Under the pieces are notes generated by a model. The model was not told where the DNA came from. It made no database searches and was given only the letters and a program-made list of their open reading frames with translations. A stretch of 64,000 nt of DNA from Pseudomonadota bacterium. Its GTDB lineage: Bacteria > Pseudomonadota > Gammaproteobacteria > Burkholderiales > Burkholderiaceae_B. The position numbers were made by a program, and so were the translations under genes. Every line of letters begins with the position of its first letter. The first letter of the stretch is position 1. Where the stretch lies: contig JAEXRL010000023.1 in the NCBI GenBank assembly GCA_023440825.1, positions 80,971 through 144,970 on the forward strand, read 5' to 3'. This document shows, in pieces, positions 50,020 to 58,805 of the stretch.

Positions 50020-51276
50020 CTACGATAATAGAGGCTTAAGCTGGTAGTGCGGGGACTGCTTGATGTGGTGGCTTTGATAGGTGTGATCCGGCAGGCAGAT
50101 GGCCAATTCTAGGCTTAGCAGCACCTGCCCTGGGCAGGCTTGCCAGCTCAGCATTAGGGCAGACTCAAGCAAAGAGCGGTAGGGTGTGGCTGATGTGTGC
50201 AGTGAGTGACGTGGTAAGGCGTGTAGCCCAATGCTGAGTGCCACGCTTTTGATGGGTAAGGTAAGGAGACGCTGAGTCAGTACATACAAACTATGAGCTA
50301 ATTGTTTTGCGCACTCGGGATGCTCGTAATATGCCAAAATATAGGCCTCAGAGGCGTGGTGTACCAGCATGGCGCTGGGAGCAAGCACCTGTTCAATCTG
50401 CTTTTTTATGGTTCGCCACTGTGCTGCATCGATGGCGTTTGGGCTAGTTGCGGTACTGTGCAGTGTGATGGCCATAACAGCCAGTTGTTGTCGATGTGCT
50501 GGGAGTAGGTCTGGACCTTTCAGAGCAGTGTGTAGAAAGTCAGGTACAGGCCATGCTGTGACGGGTAAGTTCATCTGCTTTTTTTCTTGCAGGGTTTGCC
50601 AGGCGTGTGATGTTGTATGGTCGTTGGGCCAGTGTTTGCGACAGTGTTGTAAAACGTTCAGTGCCGCATCTGTTTCGAGTACATGGAGCTCTTGTTGACA
50701 TAAGCGCTTGCGAAGGCGCTGTAAGGCCTGCTCAATAGAGGCTTGTTGATGTTTATGCCATAAGTCTAGCTTAGAGTTTAATGGAAATTTAAAGCCATTT
50801 AGAAATGAGCCTTCGTATAGATAAAGGGTATCAGAAGTTGAAGTTGAGGCGTGCTTGTCTGAATCTAAAATTATTAATGCATCAACAAAGAAACGTTGTA
50901 GATTTAATTGTATCGCGTCTTTGTGGGTGGTAATAATTTCTGTGCCACAATTTAATGTTTGTTTCACTATATGTAGGGCATGGCGCAATCGGGCCCGACG
51001 CACTCCGTTTGGTACCTCTTCCCAAATAGTATTAGACAAGGTATTTCGGTCGAGCTTGTGGTCCTTAGCCATAACAAGCATGGCCAGTAGCAAGCGTGCT
51101 TTGTCATAACTGAGCTCGGCACTCACCTGCCGATGTTGCAGGTGTAGTTCAAACTGTCCCATCAGTCGTAAGGAATTAGAGAAATGATTTGGATGCTGAG
51201 TCATGCTTGAGGTATGTATTTTTAAATAATAAAAATAATAGGCTTGATTTTTGTTGATCTGATTTATCTGATTCAT
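50020..51276 (-). CDS. SARP/BTAD-like regulator with degenerate nucleotide-cyclase homology domain
   Basis: A 418-residue protein. An OmpR-like winged-helix domain lies at about residues 30-115 (LRLMGQFELHLQHRQVSAEL, SYDKARLLLAMLVMA, RNTLSNTIWEEV). A BTAD-like helical region follows to about 250. The C-terminal 150 residues resemble class III adenylyl/guanylyl cyclases: KSVALSIGLHALPRHS matches the IGxHxG block, and YRSLLESALMLSWQACPGQV plus LLSLELA match the AARL-AxPGQIxxS segment. The first metal aspartate (here VMAITLHST) and GD motif are not kept, so catalysis is unlikely; nucleotide sensing is possible. The first 24 residues are low in complexity and ATG at 51204 may be the real start. 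It faces a diguanylate cyclase gene across 164 bases. Confidence 0.7.
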   Translation of the reverse strand: MNQINQINKNQAYYFYYLKIHTSSMTQHPNHFSNSLRLMGQFELHLQHRQVSAELSYDKARLLLAMLVMAKDHKLDRNTLSNTIWEEVPNGVRRARLRHALHIVKQTLNCGTEIITTHKDAIQLNLQRFFVDALIILDSDKHASTSTSDTLYLYEGSFLNGFKFPLNSKLDLWHKHQQASIEQALQRLRKRLCQQELHVLETDAALNVLQHCRKHWPNDHTTSHAWQTLQEKKQMNLPVTAWPVPDFLHTALKGPDLLPAHRQQLAVMAITLHSTATSPNAIDAAQWRTIKKQIEQVLAPSAMLVHHASEAYILAYYEHPECAKQLAHSLYVLTQRLLTLPIKSVALSIGLHALPRHSLHTSATPYRSLLESALMLSWQACPGQVLLSLELAICLPDHTYQSHHIKQSPHYQLKPLLS

Positions 51277-51440
51277 GTTTTTTTATTAGTGCTTATTTTA
51301 TGTTTTTTGTAATAGAAAATCACGTTTTTTGAATAATTTTTTAAAAGGCTATTTGCGTTTTCGCAAAGGTTTAAAGTTTCTATCGCAGGCCTGGTGTATA
51401 AACCGTGATAAGGTTTGTAGTGGGCTGGAAGGTGGCACGT

Positions 51441-52562
51441 ATGGTTGACTTTGTTACAGGCTTGAAGAACTTGCAGATGCTGGGTGTTAGCTCTCTTAGA
51501 GACACGGTGAGTGACAGACACCATTCTCGTGATTTTAAATATGCGCGAGTCGAATATATGCGTGCCCGGGTCGTGTTGCTTGGCCTGGTGTTTGCAGCCC
51601 TTACACCGTTCTGGGCGCTGATGGACGCGATTTTGCTACCCGAGTGGGTAAGTAGCTTTTTGCCCGTTCGGCTTGCTATGTTTGTAGGGTTGCTGTTTTG
51701 CTCATGGCTGGCCTACCGAGGCCAGGCCAAAGTGGTGTTAGTGTATGTCTTAAGTGGCATGGTTTTTTTCTTTCCTGCTGCTTTTTACGCCTATTTGTTG
51801 TGGGTGTCCCCCGGCTCAGTGAGCTATGTGGTAACCGGGTATGGGTTCATTCCTTTTTTATTGGTAGCAACGCTTAGCGTTTTCCCTTTCACGCTAATAG
51901 AGTCGGCCTTGGTAGGGCTGGCCATGCTGATTTTGCAGCTATTTGCTTCCTTACAAAAAGGTATTTGGCTTAGTCCAGAAAGCTTGCAAGATTTGTGGTT
52001 GCTGGCTGCTCTACTCGTTGTATCGCTCACAGCGAACTATTTTCACTTAGGCTTGTTACAGCGCTTGTACCGGCAAGCCACACATGATCCGTTAACAGGG
52101 CTATTAAACCGGGGCGCCTGGGTCGAGCAGGTGACACAGCTTTTACGTGAACCACGCTCACAAGCTGTGCATGTCTTGATGTTAGATCTGGATCATTTCA
52201 AGCAAATTAATGATAAGCACGGACATTCTGTTGGAGACTCGGTGCTGGCGAGCACTGGCGCATTATTGCGTGGTGCGTGCCAATCTTCATGTTTGGTGGC
52301 GCGCTATGGCGGCGAAGAATTCCTGGTGTTAATGCTAGGGCGTACCGATGTACAGGCCGTATACCTTGCCCAGCAAATTTGTGATCAGTTGCGCGATCTG
52401 TCTTTTGTGAATCACGATAAAGAGTCGTTTACGATCAGTAGTAGTGCAGGCCTGGTCCGGTATAAAACGGGTGCCACCCTTGCTGAAACTTTACAGCATG
52501 CCGATACCTTACTGTATCAGGCGAAACATGAAGGGCGTGACCGGGTAGTTGCAGACTGTTAA
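51441..52562 (+). CDS. Membrane-anchored GGDEF diguanylate cyclase
   Basis: A 373-residue protein: an N-terminal membrane region with about five or six helices (residues 40-205) and a C-terminal GGDEF domain beginning at HDPLTGLLNRGAWV. The active-site motif is GGEEF at residues 290-294 within VARYGGEEFLVLML, and the metal-binding DLDHFKQINDKHGHSVGD is intact, so c-di-GMP synthesis is expected. The inhibitory RxxD site five residues upstream is QSSC, so product feedback is probably absent. ATG at 51441 has a GGAAGG Shine-Dalgarno and is preferred over GTG at 51405. A tiny reading frame and the ABC transporter genes follow directly. Confidence 0.92.
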   Translation: MVDFVTGLKNLQMLGVSSLRDTVSDRHHSRDFKYARVEYMRARVVLLGLVFAALTPFWALMDAILLPEWVSSFLPVRLAMFVGLLFCSWLAYRGQAKVVLVYVLSGMVFFFPAAFYAYLLWVSPGSVSYVVTGYGFIPFLLVATLSVFPFTLIESALVGLAMLILQLFASLQKGIWLSPESLQDLWLLAALLVVSLTANYFHLGLLQRLYRQATHDPLTGLLNRGAWVEQVTQLLREPRSQAVHVLMLDLDHFKQINDKHGHSVGDSVLASTGALLRGACQSSCLVARYGGEEFLVLMLGRTDVQAVYLAQQICDQLRDLSFVNHDKESFTISSSAGLVRYKTGATLAETLQHADTLLYQAKHEGRDRVVADC

Positions 52563-52579
52563 CCAGTAGGAGGGAAGGC

Positions 52580-52648
52580 ATGCGTGCTGAACCCATGGCA
52601 AAATATTGCTTCCCTCTATTTTGCATGCTTACGTACATTTGCTTTTAA
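52580..52648 (+). CDS. Possible 22-residue leader peptide before the ABC transporter
   Basis: ATG at 52580 is preceded by an unusually good Shine-Dalgarno (TAGGAGGG at 52567-52574) and opens a 22-codon frame rich in Cys, Phe and Tyr that ends at TAA 52646-52648. The permease ATG lies 11 bases further on at 52659. This could be a translated leader that couples to the permease, or a remnant; the alternative is that the permease starts at GTG 52584 and uses this Shine-Dalgarno. No homologue recognised. Confidence 0.3.
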   Translation: MRAEPMAKYCFPLFCMLTYICF

Positions 52649-52658
52649 GGCCTATTCA

Positions 52659-54566
52659 ATGATGCCGTGGTCTGCTTTGCTGGTGCAGTTATTAAATGGT
52701 CTGGCCTCTGCGTCGTCTCTCTTTCTCGTGGCCGCTGGCTTGTCCCTTATATTTGGAGTCAGCCGAATTGTTAATTTTGCCCACGGGTCACTCTATATGC
52801 TGGGCCTGTATTTGGCATATGGGCTAATGCAGTACTGGGGAGACAGTGCCTGGGGGTTTTGGTTGGCGGTGCCAGTGGCTGCGCTGCTTGTAGCCATAGT
52901 TGGCGTCATCATAGAGATGGGGGTGTTGCGACGTATTTATGCGGCGCCTGAGCTCTTTCAACTCTTAGCTACGTTTGCGCTGGTCTTGATGATCAATGAC
53001 CTGGTCTTGGCTATCTGGGGAGCCGAGGATTTATTGGGCCCATTAGCGCCTGGATTTGAAGGGGCTATCAATCTAGGTGGACGTTATTTCCCCAGCTATG
53101 ACATATTGCTCATTGTGCTTGGCCCCGTGGTCTTGGTATTACTGTATCTTTTGCTTAATCACACGCATTGGGGTGTTCTGGTTCGGGCAGCTAGCCTAGA
53201 TAGAGAAATGCTGGGGGCTTTAGGCGTTCATCAAGCATATTTATTTACCACCGTTTTTGCCTTGGGCGCCTTGTTGGCCGGCTTGGGTGGAGCCTTACAA
53301 ATCCCGCGACAACCCGCCAGTTTAAGCTTGGACTTGGGCATTATTGCAGAGGTGTTTGTGGTGGTGGTTGTGGGGGGTATGGGGTCTATGGCGGGGGCGT
53401 ACCTAGCGGCCGTCATGGTGTCAGTCCTTAAGGCTGTATGTATTGCCCTTGGTACGGTCTCTGTATTGGGTGTTGATCTGGCTTTTCCCAAACTAACCTT
53501 GGTGCTCGAGTTCTTATTCATGGCTGTGGTACTCGTTTTACGCCCCTGGGGTTTATTAGGTAAGCCGCAAGCGCTTAGCCGTCATACCGTGCCTCCGAGT
53601 AGGCCCTGGCGTCCAGGAGGGCCTAAATTTGCTGTGCTGTGCGCGCTGATCGTGTGCGCACTGTTTTTGTTGCCCAGCATAGGAGGAGGGCTGGCGTATG
53701 CACCTGCGTTCATGATGGATGTCATGATAGCTGTGCTATTTGCGGTAAGCCTGCACTTTTTGATGGGGCCCGGAGGCATGACCTCCTTTGGGCACGCTGC
53801 CTATCTTGGCCTGGGGGCCTATGCAACTGCTCTGGTATACAAGGCGGCGTGGGCAGGGATGACTTGGGCTTTACTGCTGGGGCCGCTTACCGCGGGTGTA
53901 GCCGCTTTGTTATTTGGCTGGTTTTGCATACGTTTGTCGGGTGTGTATTTGGCCATGTTAAGCCTGGCGTTTGCGCAGATAGTCTGGTCAATTATTTTTC
54001 AGTCTGATGAGCTAACGGGAGGGTCTAATGGCTTATTGGGTATTTGGCCCGATGGCATCTGGGTCGATGGCCGGTATTACTACTTGCTGATCGGTATTGG
54101 CGTTGTCATGGTGTGGCTGGTGCGGCGTATTATATTTTCTCCCTTTGGTTATGCCATGCGTGCTGTGCGCGATGCCGAGTTACGCGCTCAAGCCTGTGGT
54201 ATCCCCTTGCGTCAAGTACGCTGGCTTACCTTTGTGCTGGCGGGGACTTTGGCGGGGCTAGCTGGTAGTTTATTCGCCTTTTCCAAGGGCAGCGTGGCGC
54301 CAGAAATTGTGTCGGTGGCTAAGTCCGTTGATGGTTTGGTCATGGTCATGCTGGGCGGCGTACAAACGCTCTCTGGGCCGGTGGTGGGGGCGGTGGCGTT
54401 TAGCTTTTTGCATGACTACTTGCTCGGTATTACACAATATTGGCGAGCATTATTAGGGTTGGTAATTGTATTACTGATCATGCTGTTTCCCCGTGGTTTA
54501 GCGGGAAGTTGGACTTTTGGTGCAGACCGGCCCACACAGACGCAGAGCAGGGAGCAGCATCTATGA
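52659..54566 (+). CDS. Branched-chain amino acid-type ABC permease, LivH-LivM fusion
   Basis: A fused inner-membrane permease of about 635 residues. The N-terminal half (to about residue 300) is LivH-like: LNGLASASSLFLVAAGLSLI, FGVSRIVNFAHGSLYMLGLY and VVGGMGSMAGAYLAAVMVSV. The C-terminal half (from about 320) is LivM-like: GPGGMTSFGHAAYLGLGAYA, QSDELTGGSNGLLGIWP and RAVRDAELRAQACGIPLRQV, ending in LLIMLFPRGLAG. Together they form the channel of a HAAT-family importer. A longer frame beginning at GTG 52584 is open. The stop overlaps the livG-type start by 4 bases. No binding-protein gene accompanies it, so the ligand is unknown (amino acid, amide or urea are typical). Confidence 0.9.
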   Translation: MMPWSALLVQLLNGLASASSLFLVAAGLSLIFGVSRIVNFAHGSLYMLGLYLAYGLMQYWGDSAWGFWLAVPVAALLVAIVGVIIEMGVLRRIYAAPELFQLLATFALVLMINDLVLAIWGAEDLLGPLAPGFEGAINLGGRYFPSYDILLIVLGPVVLVLLYLLLNHTHWGVLVRAASLDREMLGALGVHQAYLFTTVFALGALLAGLGGALQIPRQPASLSLDLGIIAEVFVVVVVGGMGSMAGAYLAAVMVSVLKAVCIALGTVSVLGVDLAFPKLTLVLEFLFMAVVLVLRPWGLLGKPQALSRHTVPPSRPWRPGGPKFAVLCALIVCALFLLPSIGGGLAYAPAFMMDVMIAVLFAVSLHFLMGPGGMTSFGHAAYLGLGAYATALVYKAAWAGMTWALLLGPLTAGVAALLFGWFCIRLSGVYLAMLSLAFAQIVWSIIFQSDELTGGSNGLLGIWPDGIWVDGRYYYLLIGIGVVMVWLVRRIIFSPFGYAMRAVRDAELRAQACGIPLRQVRWLTFVLAGTLAGLAGSLFAFSKGSVAPEIVSVAKSVDGLVMVMLGGVQTLSGPVVGAVAFSFLHDYLLGITQYWRALLGLVIVLLIMLFPRGLAGSWTFGADRPTQTQSREQHL

Positions 54567-55330
54567 TGCAAGTACGACATCTTTGTAAAAGTTTCGGGGG
54601 CAACGTTGCCGTACACGATGTCAGCTTTACCGTGCATGCGGGTGAAATGCTAGCGCTCATCGGCCCTAATGGTGCTGGGAAAAGCACTTGTTTTAATATG
54701 TTGACGGGGCAGCTAGCAACGGATTCAGGCACGGTAATATTGCGTGATAAAAACATTACGGGGCTTAAGCCTCACCGGATTGCTGCTTTAGGTCTGGCCT
54801 GCACATTTCAAATTGCTGCCACATTTACCTCCATGACAGTACTGGAAAACATCCAGATTGCCATGGCCGCCCATCAGCGTCGAATATTTTCTTTTTGGTC
54901 CCCTTTATCCGCACAATACCGGGAGCCAGCGATGGCGTTGCTGCAGCAGCTTGAAATGGCGCATTTAGCCGAGCAATCGTGTGCTTTTCTGGCCTATGGG
55001 GATATCAAGCGCCTCGAGCTGGGTATTGCCTTAGCGTCTGAACCGGCCGTGCTTCTTATGGACGAGCCAACAGCAGGTATGGCAACGGCAGAGCGCAGAA
55101 GCTTGATGCGGCTAGTGAAAACTTTGGTGCAGCAACGTGATATGGCGGTGCTTTTTACTGAGCATAGTATGGACGTTGTATTTGAGTGTGCGGATCGAGT
55201 GATGGTAATGGCTAGAGGTACAAAACTAACCGAAGGCACCGTAGCGCAAGTGCGTGAAAATCCTTTAGTGCAGCAGGTGTATTTTGGCAGTGGTGCGGTG
55301 CTATCCGGGCAACAGGCGGGTGTGTTATGA
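54563..55330 (+). CDS. livG: ABC transporter ATP-binding protein, LivG-type
   Basis: A 255-residue ATPase counted from ATG 54563, which overlaps the permease stop (ATGA). Walker A is LIGPNGAGKSTCFNMLTGQL, the Q-loop lies in ACTFQIAATFTSMTVLENI, the signature motif is the LivG form LAYGDIKRLELGIALA, Walker B is VLLMDEPTAGM and the switch histidine is in LFTEHSMDVVFECADRV. The frame is open further upstream but that part lies within the permease gene. The stop overlaps the livF-type start by 4 bases. Confidence 0.93.
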   Translation: MMQVRHLCKSFGGNVAVHDVSFTVHAGEMLALIGPNGAGKSTCFNMLTGQLATDSGTVILRDKNITGLKPHRIAALGLACTFQIAATFTSMTVLENIQIAMAAHQRRIFSFWSPLSAQYREPAMALLQQLEMAHLAEQSCAFLAYGDIKRLELGIALASEPAVLLMDEPTAGMATAERRSLMRLVKTLVQQRDMAVLFTEHSMDVVFECADRVMVMARGTKLTEGTVAQVRENPLVQQVYFGSGAVLSGQQAGVL

Positions 55331-56052
55331 GCAAGCTCTTGCAGGCACAGGGTGTGAATGCCTTTTATGGTTCGGCTCAAGTTTTATTTGACCTGTCCTT
55401 AGAGCTTAGGCGTGGCGAGGTGGTGGCGCTAATGGGACGCAACGGAGCCGGTAAATCCACAACACTTAAAGCCTTAATGGGCTTATTGCCGGCGACGCAG
55501 GCCACGGTACATTTTATGCAGGCCGACATCAGTGCTTGGCCAGCCTATCAGCGTGCGCGTGCGGGCTTGGCATATGTGCCAGAGGATCGTCGGGTCTTTG
55601 GCGACCTGACTGTATTGGAAAACTTGGCAACAGGACGTCAGGCCGCGCGCTCATGGCCCGATGGCTCTGCCGCACCCCACTGGAATGTAGAGGCACTGTT
55701 CGACTTGTTTCCTAACTTAGCCGAACGACAGGAGCAAGCTGCTGGAAAAATGAGCGGTGGCGAGCAGCAAATGCTGACCATAGCAAGAAGCTTAATGGGC
55801 AATCCGTATGCATTACTGCTGGATGAGCCTTCAGAAGGTGTGGCGCCCGTTATCGTTGAGCAAATGGTGGGTATGATTCAGCGCTTAAAGCAGCATGGTG
55901 TTAGTATTTTGTTGTCGGAACAAAACTTGCAGTTTGCTGCTTTACTTGCTGATAGGGTATATGTGCTGGATCGGGGACAATGCTGTTTTGCGGGCAGCAT
56001 GCAGCACTTATTACAGACTGAACAGGTCCTACGGGAGCATCTACACTTATAG
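55327..56052 (+). CDS. livF: ABC transporter ATP-binding protein, LivF-type
   Basis: A 241-residue ATPase. Walker A is MGRNGAGKSTTLKALMGLLP, the signature is KMSGGEQQMLTIARSL, Walker B is YALLLDEPSEGVAPVIVEQM and the C-terminal LSEQNLQFAALLADRVYVLD is typical of LivF. It starts within the end of the livG-type gene (4-base overlap), completing a tightly coupled permease-ATPase-ATPase operon. Its 3' end overlaps the stop of the convergent PilZ gene by 6 bases. Confidence 0.93.
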   Translation: MSKLLQAQGVNAFYGSAQVLFDLSLELRRGEVVALMGRNGAGKSTTLKALMGLLPATQATVHFMQADISAWPAYQRARAGLAYVPEDRRVFGDLTVLENLATGRQAARSWPDGSAAPHWNVEALFDLFPNLAERQEQAAGKMSGGEQQMLTIARSLMGNPYALLLDEPSEGVAPVIVEQMVGMIQRLKQHGVSILLSEQNLQFAALLADRVYVLDRGQCCFAGSMQHLLQTEQVLREHLHL

Positions 56053-56799
56053 CAGGCCTTTTTGGCGTGCGATTTCCTGCCGTTCGATCTGATTTATATA
56101 CGTTTGTATGGCCATCTGTGCGTCGCCAGTCAGATTCAAAAACGTGCAGCCAATACGGCGTATGGGGCGGCCAGAGGGCAGCGCATGATCCTGAGTGCGA
56201 ATAAAGAGCAAATCCAGGTTGAGCGTACGCACGCCAGGCAAGATCAGTTGGGCATCTCGTATCAAGATACCAGCCTGAGCTTCTAGGCTTAGGGTGTCAT
56301 CGTGCAAGGCTACACCCCCGGCGTTAATATCATGCAAAGGAAAGTTCCATTGCTTGTCCTTGAGGGCAAAACTAATGCTGGCTGGGTTGCTGACGGGAAT
56401 GCTAACGCGGTAATAGCGGCGTCGCTGCAGCCGGTGCACGCTTTCAGGTAGTGGCAATGATAAGGCGGGCTTCTTTTTAAATTCACAAGCCTGTGCTGCA
56501 CCGGTTTCGAAGCTAACCAAGATGCGATCCACGTAGGTCTCTAAACGATTAGACGTCGATCTTGCCAGTAACTGGTTAACTTCGTTATCGGGCGCCGCAT
56601 CAATAATGAAATGTGTATTTGTAGCGGGTACATCCAGAATAGTGGTGACTACTCCACGTTCTTCTGTCGTGGATGAAATGTGCAGCAGAATCTGGTTTCT
56701 CTGAATTTTCCGTAGCGTTTGTAAAATTTCCAATTTGGAATACGTACGCAAAGCATCGTGCTCGGGGGGAGAGGAAGAGGTAGTAGCGTTGGTACTCAT
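56047..56799 (-). CDS. YcgR-like PilZ-domain c-di-GMP receptor
   Basis: A 250-residue protein counted from ATG 56799; the frame extends to 56916 but that extension looks non-coding. The N-terminal YcgR-type domain (YSKLEILQTLRKIQRNQILL, HISSTTEERGVVTTILDVPA) is followed by a PilZ domain from about residue 130. Its c-di-GMP-binding motifs are RRRYYRVSIPVS (RxxxR) and HDINAGGVAL (D/NxSxxG-like, with Asn in place of Ser). YcgR proteins act as flagellar brakes. It is close to the diguanylate cyclase gene, so the two may belong to one signalling circuit, although flagellar genes are not in the window. Confidence 0.86.
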   Translation of the reverse strand: MSTNATTSSSPPEHDALRTYSKLEILQTLRKIQRNQILLHISSTTEERGVVTTILDVPATNTHFIIDAAPDNEVNQLLARSTSNRLETYVDRILVSFETGAAQACEFKKKPALSLPLPESVHRLQRRRYYRVSIPVSNPASISFALKDKQWNFPLHDINAGGVALHDDTLSLEAQAGILIRDAQLILPGVRTLNLDLLFIRTQDHALPSGRPIRRIGCTFLNLTGDAQMAIQTYINQIERQEIARQKGLL

Positions 56800-57005
56800 G
56801 TTGAAATACACAGGAAAGAGACAGCGAAGCATAAGATTAGCATGCCAATGTATCAAAAAGTGTAATTTAGGTCTGAATGTGTTGATTTGCTTGGGTGTGC
56901 TCTTGCGTTCTGTCACGCCGTTGACGTTTCACTGAAATTAGCAATCTCAAGCCCAAGAGTGTTATAAAATTTGTGTCACATTAATTATTGGCGGAGTGAT
57001 ATACG

Positions 57006-57425
57006 ATGAGCTTTCTTAATTCAGTGACTTCGGCGCTGTTGTCTGGAGCCTCGCAGGCTCAGGTGCAAAGCAAATTGCTTCCTGCGCTGGTACAGGTTAT
57101 CAATGGTTTTCCTGGTGGATTGGGTGGACTCATAGAGCGGCTGCGTCAAGGTGGTTTAGCCGATGTGGTGAGTTCCTGGCTGTCAGCAGGGCCTGCCCAA
57201 GCGGTAGAGCCCGCTCAGCTACGCACGGCTTTTGGTATTGAGGCGATTGGTGATCTGGTGCAAAAGTCTGGCCTAGATGAAAAGGTAGTACTGGACAACT
57301 TGAAAAACATTCTGCCAGCCTTGATTAGTAAAAGTGGTGTGGGTGGAGCGTTGAACCCGGATCAGCCCCTAGATATCAAGACAGTGCTTGCCAGTGTTGG
57401 GCAACTGTTGGGTAATAAGGCCTAA
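57006..57425 (+). CDS. YidB/DUF937-family protein
   Basis: A 139-residue cytoplasmic protein of the YidB family. Visible are VTSALLSGASQAQVQSKLLP, FPGGLGGLIERLRQGGLADV, VSSWLSAGPAQAVEPAQL and the C-terminal NLKNILPALISKSGV. The helix-turn-rich glycine pattern is characteristic. A GGCGGAG Shine-Dalgarno precedes the ATG. Function unknown. A strong bidirectional terminator separates it from the convergent metY gene. Confidence 0.9.
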   Translation: MSFLNSVTSALLSGASQAQVQSKLLPALVQVINGFPGGLGGLIERLRQGGLADVVSSWLSAGPAQAVEPAQLRTAFGIEAIGDLVQKSGLDEKVVLDNLKNILPALISKSGVGGALNPDQPLDIKTVLASVGQLLGNKA

Positions 57426-57477
57426 TATCCGAGAGGGGCTTTAGCGTTTAGGCAGTAAGTACGTGTCCACATGAAAA

Positions 57478-57511
57478 TGCCTCGCCACAATACGTGGCGA
57501 GGCATTTTTTT
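57478..57511. terminator. Bidirectional Rho-independent terminator
   Basis: TGCCTCGCCAC (57478-57488), loop AATAC, GTGGCGAGGCA (57494-57504), then seven T; on the minus strand the stem is followed by TTTTC. It serves the convergent yidB-type and metY genes. Confidence 0.9.
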
Positions 57512-57527
57512 ATGCTTATGGCGGAAC

Positions 57528-58805
57528 TTACGCTTTACTGGCTTTCAGTGCTTGCTCTAGGTCAGCCAAAATATCGTCTATATGTTCAATACCTATGGAT
57601 AAACGAACCAGGTCCTCGCTGACACCTGCAGCGGCTAATTCTTGGGCATTGAGTTGACGGTGCGTGGTGGTCGCGGGGTGGCAGGCCAGTGATTTGGCGT
57701 CACCGATATTGACCAGACGCAAGATAAGCTGCAGTGCGTCAATAAAACGTGTTCCTGCTTCCAGGCCGCCATGGATGCCAAATGATAAAATGGCAGCGGG
57801 CGTGCCTTGTACATAGCGCTTGGCCAGCTCATGGTCTGGATGGTCTGGTAGTCCGGCATATTGGACCCAGGCAACCTGCGGGTGGTTTTTCAGATACTGT
57901 GCGACCTTAAGTGCATTTTCTGTATGTCTTTCCATACGCAGCGCCAGAGTTTCAATGCCCTGCAAAATTTGGAATGCACTAAATGGCGCTAATGCTGAGC
58001 CTGTGTTCCGCAAGGGGCCTACGCGGCAACGTCCGATAAATGCGGCTGCTCCTAGCGCTTCCGTAAAGACGACACCATGGTAGGAAGGGTCTGGTGTATT
58101 TAATATGGCAAAACGTTCTTTATGTTCCGCCCAAGGAAATTTTCCTGAATCGACAATGATTCCCGCAATAGTTGTTCCGTGTCCACCCATGTATTTAGTG
58201 AGTGAATGCACCACAATGTCGGCACCATGTTCAAAGGGACGACACAAAGCCGGCGAGGCAACGGTATTATCCACAATCAGTGGAACGCCATGACGGTGCG
58301 CCACATCAGCCAGGCCTTGCAGATCACTAATATTGCCCGATGGGTTACCGATAGTTTCGCAGAATACGGCTTTGGTGTTGTCGTCAATCAACGCCTCTAG
58401 CGCGGCCAGATCATCGTGTGGAGCAAAGCGTACCGTAATGCCCTGACGCGGCAAAGCGTGTGCGAACAGGTTGTAAGTACCGCCATATAGCTTACTGACA
58501 GACACAATGTTGTCACCAGCTTGGGCAATCGTTTGTATAGCATAGGTGATGGCAGACATACCCGAAGAAACGGCCAAGGCACCAATTCCACCCTCTAGTG
58601 CGGCCACTCGCTGCTCTAGCACGGCATTGGTTGGATTCATAATGCGCGTATAGATATTGCCTTCCACTTTCAGGTCAAACAAATCTGCACCGTGCTGGGT
58701 GCTATCGAAGGCATAGGAAGTGGTCTGGTAAATAGGTACGGCGACCGCTTTGGTAGTGGGGTCTGGCTGATAGCCAGCGTGCACAGCAAGAGTTTCTAGT
58801 TTCAT
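57528..58805 (-). CDS. metY: O-acetylhomoserine sulfhydrylase / aminocarboxypropyltransferase
   Basis: PLP enzyme of 425 residues of the Cys/Met metabolism family that makes homocysteine from O-acetylhomoserine and sulfide. The N-terminus MKLETLAVHAGYQPDPTTKA, YQTTSYAFDSTQHGADLF, the PLP lysine in VHSLTKYMGGHGTTIAG and GDAKSLACHPATTTH-HRQL near the end (GDAKSLACHPATTTHRQL) are diagnostic of MetY. The start at 58805 is chosen because the family begins there. The 273-base upstream region showed no recognisable riboswitch. Confidence 0.94.
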   Translation of the reverse strand: MKLETLAVHAGYQPDPTTKAVAVPIYQTTSYAFDSTQHGADLFDLKVEGNIYTRIMNPTNAVLEQRVAALEGGIGALAVSSGMSAITYAIQTIAQAGDNIVSVSKLYGGTYNLFAHALPRQGITVRFAPHDDLAALEALIDDNTKAVFCETIGNPSGNISDLQGLADVAHRHGVPLIVDNTVASPALCRPFEHGADIVVHSLTKYMGGHGTTIAGIIVDSGKFPWAEHKERFAILNTPDPSYHGVVFTEALGAAAFIGRCRVGPLRNTGSALAPFSAFQILQGIETLALRMERHTENALKVAQYLKNHPQVAWVQYAGLPDHPDHELAKRYVQGTPAAILSFGIHGGLEAGTRFIDALQLILRLVNIGDAKSLACHPATTTHRQLNAQELAAAGVSEDLVRLSIGIEHIDDILADLEQALKASKA

